A stretch of 60,821 bases of DNA from contig CAIOVE010000009.1 in the NCBI GenBank assembly GCA_903861645.1, positions 1 through 60,821 of the forward strand, written 5' to 3'. Each line of letters opens with the position of its first letter. The stretch's first letter is position 1. The notes under the pieces are model-generated. The model searched no databases. It saw nothing but the letters and a program-made list of their open reading frames with translations, and had not been told where the DNA came from. The position numbers and the translations under genes are program-made. The DNA is from an uncultured Hyphomicrobiales bacterium (GTDB lineage Bacteria > Pseudomonadota > Alphaproteobacteria > Rhizobiales > Beijerinckiaceae). This document shows positions 16,986 to 25,280 of the stretch, piece after piece.

Positions 16986-18200
16986 TCACCGCGCGGCGGC
17001 GCGCGCCTCGACCTGACGCGTGCGCAGCGCGACAAGGCACATGCCAGCGGCGAGAACGGCGCCGGTGATGTAGAAACTCGACGCCAGCCCGAAGCCGCCG
17101 GCGATCCAGCCCATGGCGATGGGCGTCGAGGCCGAGGCGACGCGGTTGGCCGTGGTGCGCACGGCGGCGCCGCGCGACAGCGACCCCTCGCCCGAGGCCT
17201 CCGCCAGCACCGACAGCATCAGCGGTTGCGATACGCCCATGCACAGGCCGCGCAACCCGGCGATGACGGCGAGCGGCGCGAAGGACGTGAAGGTGGGCGT
17301 CAGGGAGACAAACAGGATCGACCCGAACGAGGTCCAGATCAGCACCCACATCGGCGCCATGAGCTTTTCCGTGAAGCCGACCGTCAGGCTGCTAAGCGCG
17401 CCGACCGTCGATGAAATCGTGATGAGCAGCCCAATCTGCGTCGCCGACAGATCGATCATGTGAAGCCAGACCGGATAAAACGAATCCTGAATGCTACTGG
17501 CCGCGATCCGCATGACCGTGACGAGCAGCACCGCGCGCATGGCCGGCTCGCGCGCCAGAACCCAGGCGTCCTGATAATCCGCCCATTTGGGCATGAGATC
17601 GCCGAGCGTCATGCGCGGACGCTCGCGCTGGGGTCCATCGACATCATGCGGGGTGAAAATGGCCGCGACCGCGATGCCGCTCGACCAGAGACCGAGAACG
17701 CCGAAGGCGCCCCACGGTCCGAACGAATCCCACGCGAACCCCGCGGCCGGCGGACCCAGCAGGCTGCCCATGCGCGCGGCGAAGGAAAAGCGGCCGGAAT
17801 AGGTGGCGCTATGGGCCAGCATCCGCCCGAAGCAGGATTGCGCGCCAATCCAGCCGATGGACGTGCCGTAGCCGTTGATCATCTGGAGAACGATCGCGGC
17901 GGGAATCCAGCTCGAGGCGGGAAACAGCGGCATGACGGCGGCGCTCATCAGCGCCATCGCGATCATGAAGCGGCGCACGCCCATGCGGTCCATCAGGGCG
18001 CCGGCGTGGATCGAAAAGAGGAAGGGGAGAACATGGCGCGCGCTGATGACGAGGCCAATCGTCGCGGTGGAGGCGCCAAGGCCGGTGAGCCAGAGCGGCA
18101 GCACCACCGAAGCCACGTCCACCGTGCTGTTGGAGAACAAACCCGCCATGTAGATGGGCGCCTGAGAACGCCATGGGATCGCGCCCCTTGTCGTCGTCAA
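16986..18200 (-). CDS. MFS transporter
   Basis: The 404-residue protein has twelve predicted membrane segments and a loop-2-like motif (DRMGVRRFMIAMAL, about residues 71-84). Short hydrophilic loops and a central cytoplasmic loop (about 190-215) complete the major facilitator pattern. The start is taken at TTG 18200; an ATG 17 codons later is an alternative. The TTG overlaps the stop of a five-codon GTG mini-frame that itself sits behind a GGGAGG site (see findings). Substrate unknown; proximity to the decarboxylase suggests an aromatic acid or its product. Confidence 0.85.
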   Translation of the reverse strand: MTTTRGAIPWRSQAPIYMAGLFSNSTVDVASVVLPLWLTGLGASTATIGLVISARHVLPFLFSIHAGALMDRMGVRRFMIAMALMSAAVMPLFPASSWIPAAIVLQMINGYGTSIGWIGAQSCFGRMLAHSATYSGRFSFAARMGSLLGPPAAGFAWDSFGPWGAFGVLGLWSSGIAVAAIFTPHDVDGPQRERPRMTLGDLMPKWADYQDAWVLAREPAMRAVLLVTVMRIAASSIQDSFYPVWLHMIDLSATQIGLLITISSTVGALSSLTVGFTEKLMAPMWVLIWTSFGSILFVSLTPTFTSFAPLAVIAGLRGLCMGVSQPLMLSVLAEASGEGSLSRGAAVRTTANRVASASTPIAMGWIAGGFGLASSFYITGAVLAAGMCLVALRTRQVEARAAAR

Positions 18201-18374
18201 TCCGGCCCACCCACGCTTGTCCTCCCGTTATTGATTCGACAATAGCAGGTCGCCGCGAGGCGCCAAGCCGCGGCGGTTGACGCGGTGGTTGTGGCCTCCC
18301 GCCCGTGTCGTGTAAGAAACGGTTCAACGGATGGCGCGCGGGGCGCGCCGGCAAAACGCATAACCGGAGGCGAC

Positions 18375-19433
18375 ATGAAGTTTGGCGTATTCGACCACAT
18401 CGAGCTCGCGGATCGTCCAATCGCGACGACCTTCAAGGAGCGCCTGCGGTTCGTGCAGGCCGCCGACGAGGCGGGCTTCTGGGGCTATCACGTCGCCGAA
18501 CATCACGCCTCGCCGCTGAACACCGTGCCGGTGCCCGGCGCGTGGCTCGGCGCCGTCGCCAACGCGACCAAGAACATCCATCTGGGACCGCTGGTCTATC
18601 TGCTGCCGCTGTATTCGCCGCTGCGCCTCGCCGAGGAAATCGCGATCCTCGATCATCTCAGCGAGGGCCGTTTCGAGGTCGGCGTCGGCCGCGGCGTCTC
18701 TCCCTTTGAAATGGGCTTCCACAACGTCGACCACGACAAGTCGCGCGACATCTTCATGGAGGCCTATGATTGCCTCGTCGCCGCGCTGACCAGCGACGAC
18801 CTGACCTTCCGGAGCGAGCGCTACCAGTACAACAACGTACCCGTGCCGTGGCACGCGCTGCAAAAGCCGCACCCCGCCTTCTGGTACGCCTCGTCGAACA
18901 CGACGGGCTCCACCTGGGCCGGCGAGCATGGCATGCACTTTGTCAGCAACGGCCCGACCGCCCGCGCCAAGACCAATATCGACGCCTTCCGCGAGGCGCT
19001 CGCCAAGCGTGGCGCGCCGGCGCAACCCAAGGCGGAGTTCAAGGGCGGCGTCGCCATCGGCGTGTCGCGTCAGGTCGTCGTCGCCGAGACCGAGGCCGAG
19101 GCGCGCCGCATCGCCGAGCCGAACGCCGCGCTTCATCACCACAACCTCACATGGCTCATCCAGCGCAACGCCAAGGCGGCCGATCAGACGACCAATCTGG
19201 CCGTGCGCCTCAACATTCCGCTCGCCGCCTCCTACGAGGACGCGCTCAGGGATGGCACGCTGATCGCCGGCACGCCGGATCAGGTGCGCGCCGAGATCGA
19301 GCGGCAGGTCGAGATTCTCGGCGTGAACTATCTGATCACCTATCCCTACTTCGGCAACATGCAACTCGGCGAAGCCATGAATTCGCTGCGGCTGTTCTCG
19401 ACCGAGGTGATGCCGAAAATCGCGCACCTCTAG
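18375..19433 (+). CDS. LLM class flavin-dependent oxidoreductase (luciferase-like)
   Basis: The 352-residue protein starts at ATG 18375 after a CCGGAGGCGAC ribosome site. It is a bacterial-luciferase-like TIM barrel: KFGVFDHIEL opening, GYHVAEHHASP (about residues 37-47), PLRLAEEIAILDHLSEGRFEVGVGRG (about 80-108). Such enzymes use reduced FMN and O2 to hydroxylate or cleave substrates, or F420 in some groups. FMNH2 would need a partner reductase; none adjoins it, but an FMN reductase is at 57759. A close paralogue lies at 44745. It is followed by a TctC-like binding protein gene 107 bases on. Confidence 0.9.
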   Translation: MKFGVFDHIELADRPIATTFKERLRFVQAADEAGFWGYHVAEHHASPLNTVPVPGAWLGAVANATKNIHLGPLVYLLPLYSPLRLAEEIAILDHLSEGRFEVGVGRGVSPFEMGFHNVDHDKSRDIFMEAYDCLVAALTSDDLTFRSERYQYNNVPVPWHALQKPHPAFWYASSNTTGSTWAGEHGMHFVSNGPTARAKTNIDAFREALAKRGAPAQPKAEFKGGVAIGVSRQVVVAETEAEARRIAEPNAALHHHNLTWLIQRNAKAADQTTNLAVRLNIPLAASYEDALRDGTLIAGTPDQVRAEIERQVEILGVNYLITYPYFGNMQLGEAMNSLRLFSTEVMPKIAHL

Positions 19434-19540
19434 GCGCGACACAAACGCCCGACCGCGCGCAAGTCGCGGCGGGCGCTCCGGGTTGGAAACGCTGGCGACC
19501 GTCCGCTTCCCCGCGAAGCGCGGTCCATCGGGGGCGATGC

Positions 19541-20614
19541 ATGTTGCAGCATGGGCGCGGTTCTCAACCAGGGCGCGCGGCCACCGCGTGGCGCGCGATG
19601 GCTGGTCTGGCGGCGGGTCTCGCGCTCGCCACGCCCGCGGCGGCGCAGGATCTTTCGTCGGTCTGGCGCGGCAAGACGGTCAACATCCTCGTCGGCACCT
19701 CGGCGGGCGGCGGTTACGACACCTACGCGCGCATGCTCGGCCGGTTTCTCGGCCGGCATCTGCCCGGCAATCCCAATGTCGTCGTTTCCAACATGGCCGG
19801 CGCGGCGAGCAACACGATGGCGGGCTATGTCGCGGGCGTCGCCCCGAAGGACGGCACCTATATCGGCGCGCCCTTCTCGACCCAGCCGCTCGGCCCCATT
19901 CTGGAAGACCCCGGCAGCCTGCGCTACGACACGACGAAGCTGAACTACATCGGCAGCGCCAACGAGGACACGTTCGTCTGCGTCGTCCGCAAGGACTCGC
20001 CCGCCACGACCTTCGCCGACGCCTTCGTCAAGGAAGACGTCATGGGCGGCACGGCGGAAACCGGCTCGACCGGATATTTGCCCCTGCTGCTCAACAACGT
20101 GCTCGGCACGAAATTCAAGGTGGTTTTCGGCTATCCCGGCAGCCGCGAAATGACCATGGCCATGGAGAAGAACGAAATCCACGGCCAGTGCGGGCTTGGC
20201 TGGTCGAGCCTGCTCACCCAATACGCCGACATGATGAAGTCGGGCGCGTTCAGGCTTCTCGTGCAGGAGCGCGTCAAGGGATTGCCCGAGCTTGACCGCA
20301 TGGGCGTGCCACGCAGCGGCGACTTCGCCAAAACGGACGAGCAACGCGCCATTCTTGAGATGATATATTCGCAGGAAACCTTTGGTCGCCCCTATTTCGT
20401 CGCGCCCGATGTGCCGCGCGAGCGCGTCGACGCCCTGCGCAAGGCCTTCATGGAGACCTGGCGCGATCCCGAATTGCTGGCCGAGGCCGGCAAGATGAAC
20501 CTCGAGGTCGGCCCCATATCGGGCGAGGCGCTGCAGGCCATGCTGACGAAAATCTACGCGAGCCCGGCCGATCTGCGCGAGAAGGCGCGGCAGGCGATCA
20601 AGTTGAAGCGCTGA
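19541..20614 (+). CDS. TctC-like (Bug family) binding protein
   Basis: The 357-residue product starts at ATG 19541; an in-frame ATG at 19598 would also give a full signal peptide (AGLAAGLALATPAAAQ). The mature protein opens with WRGKTVNILVGTSAGGGYD and contains RHLPGNPNVVVSNMAGAAS, marking the subgroup of long TctC-like proteins that also includes the tandem pair at 49881 and 51012. The ligand is presumably a carboxylate. No TctA/TctB genes accompany it. The frame upstream of 19541 is antisense-like shadow coding of the monooxygenase gene and was excluded. Confidence 0.88.
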   Translation: MLQHGRGSQPGRAATAWRAMAGLAAGLALATPAAAQDLSSVWRGKTVNILVGTSAGGGYDTYARMLGRFLGRHLPGNPNVVVSNMAGAASNTMAGYVAGVAPKDGTYIGAPFSTQPLGPILEDPGSLRYDTTKLNYIGSANEDTFVCVVRKDSPATTFADAFVKEDVMGGTAETGSTGYLPLLLNNVLGTKFKVVFGYPGSREMTMAMEKNEIHGQCGLGWSSLLTQYADMMKSGAFRLLVQERVKGLPELDRMGVPRSGDFAKTDEQRAILEMIYSQETFGRPYFVAPDVPRERVDALRKAFMETWRDPELLAEAGKMNLEVGPISGEALQAMLTKIYASPADLREKARQAIKLKR

Positions 20615-20677
20615 CGGCTTGCCAACCGGCATGGTTGCGTTAGGTTCCCCAGAGGAAACGCGACCGGGAACAGGGAA

Positions 20678-21628
20678 TTGCTGGAACTCAAGGCCATTGC
20701 CATCGATGCGGCGACGCCGCGCGTGCGGCGTATTGAACTGACATCCGCGACGGGCGCGCCCCTGCCCGCCTTCGCGGCGGGCGCGCATGTCGACATTGAT
20801 CTGCCAAACGGCGAGCAGCGCTCCTATTCGCTGCTGAACGATCCATCGGAAACCAATCGATATGTTCTCGGCGTGCTGCGCGAGGCCCAAAGCGCCGGCG
20901 GGTCGGCCTATCTGCATGACTCGCTGAAGGTCGGCGATATCCTGAAAACCTCCGCGCCCTCGAATGATTTTCCGCTCTACGAGGCCGGCGACGTCAACAT
21001 TCTCATCGCCGGCGGCATTGGCGTCACGCCGATCATGTCGATGGCGGCGCGCCTCGCCGCGCTCGGCAAGGATTACACCCTGCATTATTGCGCGCGCTCG
21101 CGCGGGGAGGCGCCGTTCATCGACGAACTCGAGCGCCGCCATGGCGCTCGTCTCGTCACGCATTTCGACGGCGGCGACATTTCGCGCGGCCTCGACGCGA
21201 AGGCCCTGCTGGGCCAGCGCCCGCCCGCCGCGCATGTCTATGTCTGCGGGCCGCTGGGACTTATCAAGGCCGTCAACGCGGCCGCCGCCGACTGGCCGAA
21301 AGGCACGGTGCACCATGAATTGTTCAAGGGCTCCGAGGCCGATCTCGCGCCCGAGAACAACGACCAGCCCTTCGACATCCTGCTGAAAAAATCCGGCAAG
21401 ACCTTCACCGTGCCCGCCGACAAGAGCATCCTCGCGGTGCTCAAGGCCGAGGGCTACAAGATCAAGACGCTCTGCACGACGGGCCGCTGCGGCACCTGCC
21501 GCGTGAGCTATCTGTCGGGAACCGTCGAGCATCGCGACGACGTGCTCGACGACGACGAAAAGGGCGAAGTCCTTCAGGTTTGCGTGTCGCGCGGCAAGAC
21601 CGGCGAGACGCTCGTACTCGACCTCTGA
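20678..21628 (+). CDS. PDR/VanB-type flavin- and ferredoxin-domain reductase
   Basis: The 316-residue protein has the phthalate dioxygenase reductase order: FMN-binding barrel with RSYS at 48-51, NAD-binding domain with GGIGVTP (112-118) and VCGP (189-192), and a C-terminal plant-type [2Fe-2S] domain with C266, C271, C274 and C302. It moves electrons from NADH through FMN and the iron-sulfur cluster to a Rieske oxygenase. The TTG start at 20678 gives the normal VanB-like N-terminus. No oxygenase is next to it; two tandem VOC genes follow within 22 bases. The Rieske proteins at 1291 and 9760 are candidate partners. Confidence 0.92.
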   Translation: MLELKAIAIDAATPRVRRIELTSATGAPLPAFAAGAHVDIDLPNGEQRSYSLLNDPSETNRYVLGVLREAQSAGGSAYLHDSLKVGDILKTSAPSNDFPLYEAGDVNILIAGGIGVTPIMSMAARLAALGKDYTLHYCARSRGEAPFIDELERRHGARLVTHFDGGDISRGLDAKALLGQRPPAAHVYVCGPLGLIKAVNAAAADWPKGTVHHELFKGSEADLAPENNDQPFDILLKKSGKTFTVPADKSILAVLKAEGYKIKTLCTTGRCGTCRVSYLSGTVEHRDDVLDDDEKGEVLQVCVSRGKTGETLVLDL

Positions 21629-21649
21629 CGCCATGATGGGGAGACGCAC

Positions 21650-22153
21650 ATGAACATGCACGCCAAGCCCGGCGCGGGCCAAGCGCCCGTCAAGACGCAA
21701 TCGCTGATTTGCGGCACGCTCGTGACAACCGACATGAAGCGCGCGCGCCGCATGTACGAGGAAGTCATGGACATGCAATGCGTCGAGCCCGAGAAGGGCC
21801 TGATGTATGTCCGCAACAAGGGCCACGAGCCCGGCGGCAAGAGCCACGGCAAGCCCTACTGGGTGCTTGAGGTGCGCGAGGTCGCCGAGGTGCCCGTCGC
21901 CCAGGAAATGCTGAATCACTGGGGTTTCGAGGCGCCCAGTCAGGCCGCCGTCGACGAGGCCTATGAAAAGCTCAGCGCCAACAAGGCGGAGTTCGGCATC
22001 ACGCGCGTGCAGAAACCGTTCTTCCGCAACGGCTCCTACGCGATCTACTTCGTCGACAAGGACACCAACTGGTGGGAGGTCGAGTATCGCACACCGGACC
22101 TCATCTACACCGCGCTACGCGAAAAGGGCGACCAGTTCGTCGACCCCGTCTGA
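21650..22153 (+). CDS. VOC (glyoxalase/extradiol) superfamily protein 1
   Basis: The 167-residue protein has two beta-alpha-beta-beta-beta modules. At the usual metal positions it has C21 in module 1 (ICGTLVTTDM), and H90 (LNHWGF) and E143 (NWWEVEY) in module 2. The first-strand His is thus replaced by Cys. The gene lies 21 bases after the reductase gene and 17 before a second VOC gene, so all three are probably one operon. It may be a small metal-dependent dioxygenase, lyase or isomerase acting on an aromatic intermediate. Substrate unknown. Confidence 0.8.
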   Translation: MNMHAKPGAGQAPVKTQSLICGTLVTTDMKRARRMYEEVMDMQCVEPEKGLMYVRNKGHEPGGKSHGKPYWVLEVREVAEVPVAQEMLNHWGFEAPSQAAVDEAYEKLSANKAEFGITRVQKPFFRNGSYAIYFVDKDTNWWEVEYRTPDLIYTALREKGDQFVDPV

Positions 22154-22170
22154 TCGAACGGAGATAAAAG

Positions 22171-22614
22171 ATGTCAGCCGTAACCCCGCTCATCAAGAAC
22201 GAGTTCTTCTCGCACGGCACGATCGAGTGCACGGACATGGCCGCGACGCGGCGCTTTCTCGTGGACTTCCTCGGCCTCGATCTCATCCGCCCGCTGAAGG
22301 AAGCCCAGTACATGTGGAAGGGCGGACCGTGGTCCGTCGTCTGCGTCAACATTCAGGACGGTGAATGCAAGGAGCAGCCGACGGCGAACCGCTTCGTGCT
22401 GTCCGTCGCGACGGCGGCCGAGGTGGACACGGCGCACGCCGCCGCGCTCGCCGGCAAGGACGACTTCGGCATCAAGCAGGTTCTCGACGTCGAGACCGCC
22501 AATGGCCTGCGCTCCTTCAAGTTGCTCGATCTCAACAACACCTGGTGGGAGATCAGCAACGTCTCGCAGGCCCATTACGACGACATCTTCGCGCGGGGCG
22601 ACTACGCCCATTGA
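22171..22614 (+). CDS. VOC superfamily protein 2
   Basis: The 147-residue protein is a diverged relative of the preceding VOC protein: both end their second module with a TWWE or NWWE strand. Here the first-strand ligand H15 is kept (FFSHGTIECTDM) and E127 is kept, but the second-module His is replaced by R74 (ANRFVL). The losses are complementary to those of protein 1, which suggests a heteromeric enzyme. An ATG with a GGAGATAAAAG ribosome site lies 17 bases after the previous stop. Confidence 0.8.
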   Translation: MSAVTPLIKNEFFSHGTIECTDMAATRRFLVDFLGLDLIRPLKEAQYMWKGGPWSVVCVNIQDGECKEQPTANRFVLSVATAAEVDTAHAAALAGKDDFGIKQVLDVETANGLRSFKLLDLNNTWWEISNVSQAHYDDIFARGDYAH

Positions 22615-22628
22615 GCGAGGCCAAACCA

Positions 22629-22651
22629 CGCCGCGGGTAGTTCCCGCGGCG
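22629..22651 (+). terminator. GC-rich hairpin after the VOC genes
   Basis: CGCCGCGGG and CCCGCGGCG form a perfect 9-bp stem around a TAGTT loop. It begins 15 bases after the second VOC stop. No U-tract follows, so it may be a rho-dependent or processing end, or merely reduce read-through into the binding-protein gene at 22702. Confidence 0.5.
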
Positions 22652-22701
22652 CCATTGAAAAAGGCCGGAAGGCATCCGGACGACATTGGGGAGGGAATGC
22701 G

Positions 22702-23622
22702 ATGCTCGCGAAAGCATTATGGGGCGCGCTTGGCGTCGCCGCCGGCCTGCTAATGACGGCGCCCGCTGGCGCTGAGCCGACGAAACTCGCCGTTGGCTAC
22801 GTGACCGCGTCGGATTTCACGCCGCTGTTCTTCGCCAAGGAGAAGGGCATCTTCGCCAAGCACGATCTCGACGTCGAACCCAAACGCATCCCCATCATCG
22901 TCAACATTCCCGCGGCGCTGGTCTCCGGTGATCTGCAAATCGGCGCGGCCACCATGCCGCTTCTGTTGCAGGCGGTGGATGGCGGCCTCGACATGCAGCT
23001 TGTTTCGGGCGGCGCGCGTCATCTGCGCTCGGCCTCGAAAATCGGCCTCATGGTGCGCAGCGGGCTGAAGATCGAAAAGCCCGAGGATCTCAAGGGCAAG
23101 AAGATCGGCGTCGCCGGTTTCAACTCGACGATGGATATCTTTCTGCGCAAATGGCTCCGCACCAAGGGGCTCGGCGACAAGGATGTCGTCCGCGTCGAGG
23201 CGAATTTCCCGCAGATGCCCGATCTGCTGAAGGCGGGCACGGTCGACGCCGTGACCATCACCGATCCCATGCGCACCATCGCGCTCAAGCAGGGCGTTGG
23301 CTATGTCTACGCCGAATACGCCGCCGAACTGCTGCCGGACGTGCTGATGATCGGCTACATCTCGAACGGCGACTGGGCGCGCAAGAACGCCAAGGCCATC
23401 GCCGACTTCAAGGCGAGCATCGACGAGGCGACGCAATACATGATCGCCCATCCCGACGAGATCGCGCCGATCGAGCAGAAGTATCTCGGCTTCGCTTCGC
23501 CGGGAATGAGCAATCTGTCGACCGCGATCAAGCCGGATGATCTCGATCCCTACATCGCCATGGGCAAGGAACTCGGCCTCTACAAGGCCGCGCTCGATCC
23601 GGCGAAGATGATCTTCAAATAG
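22702..23622 (+). CDS. ABC transporter substrate-binding protein, NMT1/NitT-TauT type
   Basis: The 306-residue protein has a signal peptide to about residue 24 (LLMTAPAGAEPT). The fold opening KLAVGYVTASDFTPLFFAKEKGIFAKHDLDVE is typical of SsuA/ThiY/NMT1-like proteins. Ligands in the family include nitrate, sulfonates, pyrimidine precursors and phthalate-like acids. The ATG at 22702 follows GGGGAGGGA with good spacing. The nearest permease of the right type is at 15139 and no ATPase gene is present, so its transporter is incomplete here. It ends 5 bases before the convergent SDR gene. Confidence 0.9.
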   Translation: MLAKALWGALGVAAGLLMTAPAGAEPTKLAVGYVTASDFTPLFFAKEKGIFAKHDLDVEPKRIPIIVNIPAALVSGDLQIGAATMPLLLQAVDGGLDMQLVSGGARHLRSASKIGLMVRSGLKIEKPEDLKGKKIGVAGFNSTMDIFLRKWLRTKGLGDKDVVRVEANFPQMPDLLKAGTVDAVTITDPMRTIALKQGVGYVYAEYAAELLPDVLMIGYISNGDWARKNAKAIADFKASIDEATQYMIAHPDEIAPIEQKYLGFASPGMSNLSTAIKPDDLDPYIAMGKELGLYKAALDPAKMIFK

Positions 23623-23627
23623 CGCGC

Positions 23628-24437
23628 CTACACCGCGCTCCAGCCGCCATCGTGGGCGATGACCTGTCCGGTCAGATAGGACGAGGCGTCGCTGGCGAGA
23701 TAGACCGCGAGCCCGACGAGATCGTCGGGCGTGCCGCGGCGGCCCATGGGAATCCCCGCGTGGATCGCCGCCTCGGCCCGCGCCGTCTGCTCGGGCGTCC
23801 ATCGCCCGCGCGAGGCCGCGCCGAGATTGGTGCCGCCGTGCCAGCCCGGCGCGATGGCGTTCACGCGGATTCCGTCGGCGGCGTATTCCGCGGCGGCCTG
23901 CCGCGTCAGGCCGATGACGCCCGCCTTGGCGGCCGAATAGTTGGCCGCCAGCCGCGCGAAGTCGGGATAATAGCCCAGCAGCCCCGCGATCGAGGCGATA
24001 TTGATGATGGAGCCTCGCTTGCGCGCCATCATCATTGGCAGGGCCCGCCGCGTGCACAGAAACACGCCGCGCAGATTGATGTTCGTCACGCGGTCCCATT
24101 CGGCGATGGAGAGTTCATGCGTGCGCGTTGGCAGCGACGTCACGCCCGCGTTGTTGATGAGAATATCGAGCCCGCCGTGGTCGGCCTTCAGCTTGTCCCA
24201 GAACGCGTCCACGGAGGCTTCCTCGGCGACATCGACATGCGCCGCCTCAGCCTTGCCATGCGACTGGCGCGCGAGGCCGACGGTTTCCTCGGCGTTGGGC
24301 ATGTCGCGATCCGCGCAGACAACCGTCGCGCCGAAAGCGGCGAGCCCCAGCGCGAAGGCGCGGCCAAGGCCGAAACCGGCCCCGGTGACGACGGCGACGC
24401 GGCCATCGAGACGAAACATGTCCGTGTAATTCTGCAT
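23628..24437 (-). CDS. SDR family oxidoreductase
   Basis: The 269-residue protein has the Rossmann motif VTGAGFGLGRAF (TGxxxGxG, about residues 18-29), the NNAG motif near residue 92, and a YSAAK active site (about residues 166-170) with the conserved upstream Ser. It should oxidise or reduce a hydroxyl/keto group with NAD(P)H. ATG 24437 follows GGGAGGAATGG. It is convergent with the NMT1-like gene and divergent from rph. The substrate is unknown; the setting suggests a catabolic dehydrogenase. Confidence 0.9.
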   Translation of the reverse strand: MQNYTDMFRLDGRVAVVTGAGFGLGRAFALGLAAFGATVVCADRDMPNAEETVGLARQSHGKAEAAHVDVAEEASVDAFWDKLKADHGGLDILINNAGVTSLPTRTHELSIAEWDRVTNINLRGVFLCTRRALPMMMARKRGSIINIASIAGLLGYYPDFARLAANYSAAKAGVIGLTRQAAAEYAADGIRVNAIAPGWHGGTNLGAASRGRWTPEQTARAEAAIHAGIPMGRRGTPDDLVGLAVYLASDASSYLTGQVIAHDGGWSAV

Positions 24438-24563
24438 CCATTCCTCCCGCGTTCTCGTTGGCGGGAAGGATAGGCCGCGCCACGCCTTCTGGACAAGACT
24501 CCCGCCGTTTCCTCGGCGGCGGAAATGGTCTAGGACACCCGCCTGTCAGAAAGGCACCCACCC

Positions 24564-25280
24564 ATGCGTCCTTCCAAGCGAACCGCCGACCAGATGCGGG
24601 CGGTCACCATCGAACGCAATGTCGCCCGCTACGCGGAAGGCTCCTGCCTTATCAAGTTCGGCGACACGCATGTGCTGTGCTCGGCGACGCTCGAGGACAA
24701 GCCGCCGCAATGGCTGCGCGGTCAGGGTCGCGGCTGGGTCACGGCGGAATACTCCATGTTGCCGCGCGCCACCTCGACCCGCACCCGGCGTGAATCGACC
24801 ACGGGCAAGGTCTCCGGCCGCACGCAGGAAATCCAGCGCCTGATCGGCCGCAGCCTGCGCGCCGTCGTGGATTTGCAGGCCCTCGGCGAGCGGCAGATCG
24901 TCATCGACTGCGACGTGTTGCAGGCCGATGGCGGCACGCGCACCGCCTCGATCACCGGCGGCTTCGTGGCCCTTTATGATTGCCTGCGCTGGATGCGCCA
25001 GCGCTCGATCATCAAGGACATTCCGATCAAGGATCACGTCGCCGCCATCTCCTGCGGCGTCAGCAAGGGAACCCCCGTGCTCGATCTCGATTACGCAGAG
25101 GATTCGGTCGCCGAGACCGACGCGAATTTCGTCATCACCGGCGCGGGCGGGCTCGTGGAAATTCAGGCGACGGCGGAAGGCGCCATCTTCAGCGAGGACC
25201 AGTTCAACGCGCTGCTCGCGCTGGCGCGCAAGGGGGTCGGCGAACTCGTGGCCCTGCAAAAGGCGGCGATCGCCCAATGA
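24564..25280 (+). CDS. rph: Ribonuclease PH
   Basis: The 238-residue protein has the expected length and motifs: [14 protein letters not shown] opening, [21 protein letters not shown], and [17 protein letters not shown]. RNase PH trims tRNA 3' ends phosphorolytically as a hexamer. Its stop overlaps the rdgB start as ATGA, so the two are translationally coupled, an arrangement common in proteobacteria. Confidence 0.97.
   Translation: MRPSKRTADQMRAVTIERNVARYAEGSCLIKFGDTHVLCSATLEDKPPQWLRGQGRGWVTAEYSMLPRATSTRTRRESTTGKVSGRTQEIQRLIGRSLRAVVDLQALGERQIVIDCDVLQADGGTRTASITGGFVALYDCLRWMRQRSIIKDIPIKDHVAAISCGVSKGTPVLDLDYAEDSVAETDANFVITGAGGLVEIQATAEGAIFSEDQFNALLALARKGVGELVALQKAAIAQ

Noticed and set aside
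18229-18244. TATTG/CAATA inverted repeat before the MFS gene
   Set aside because: The arms are only five bases and the centre is not symmetric, so it is not convincing as an operator.
19430-21919. An 829-codon minus-strand frame opposite the TctC, reductase and VOC genes
   Set aside because: Low-complexity composition, no motif, and complete overlap with three genes that have clear domains and ribosome sites.
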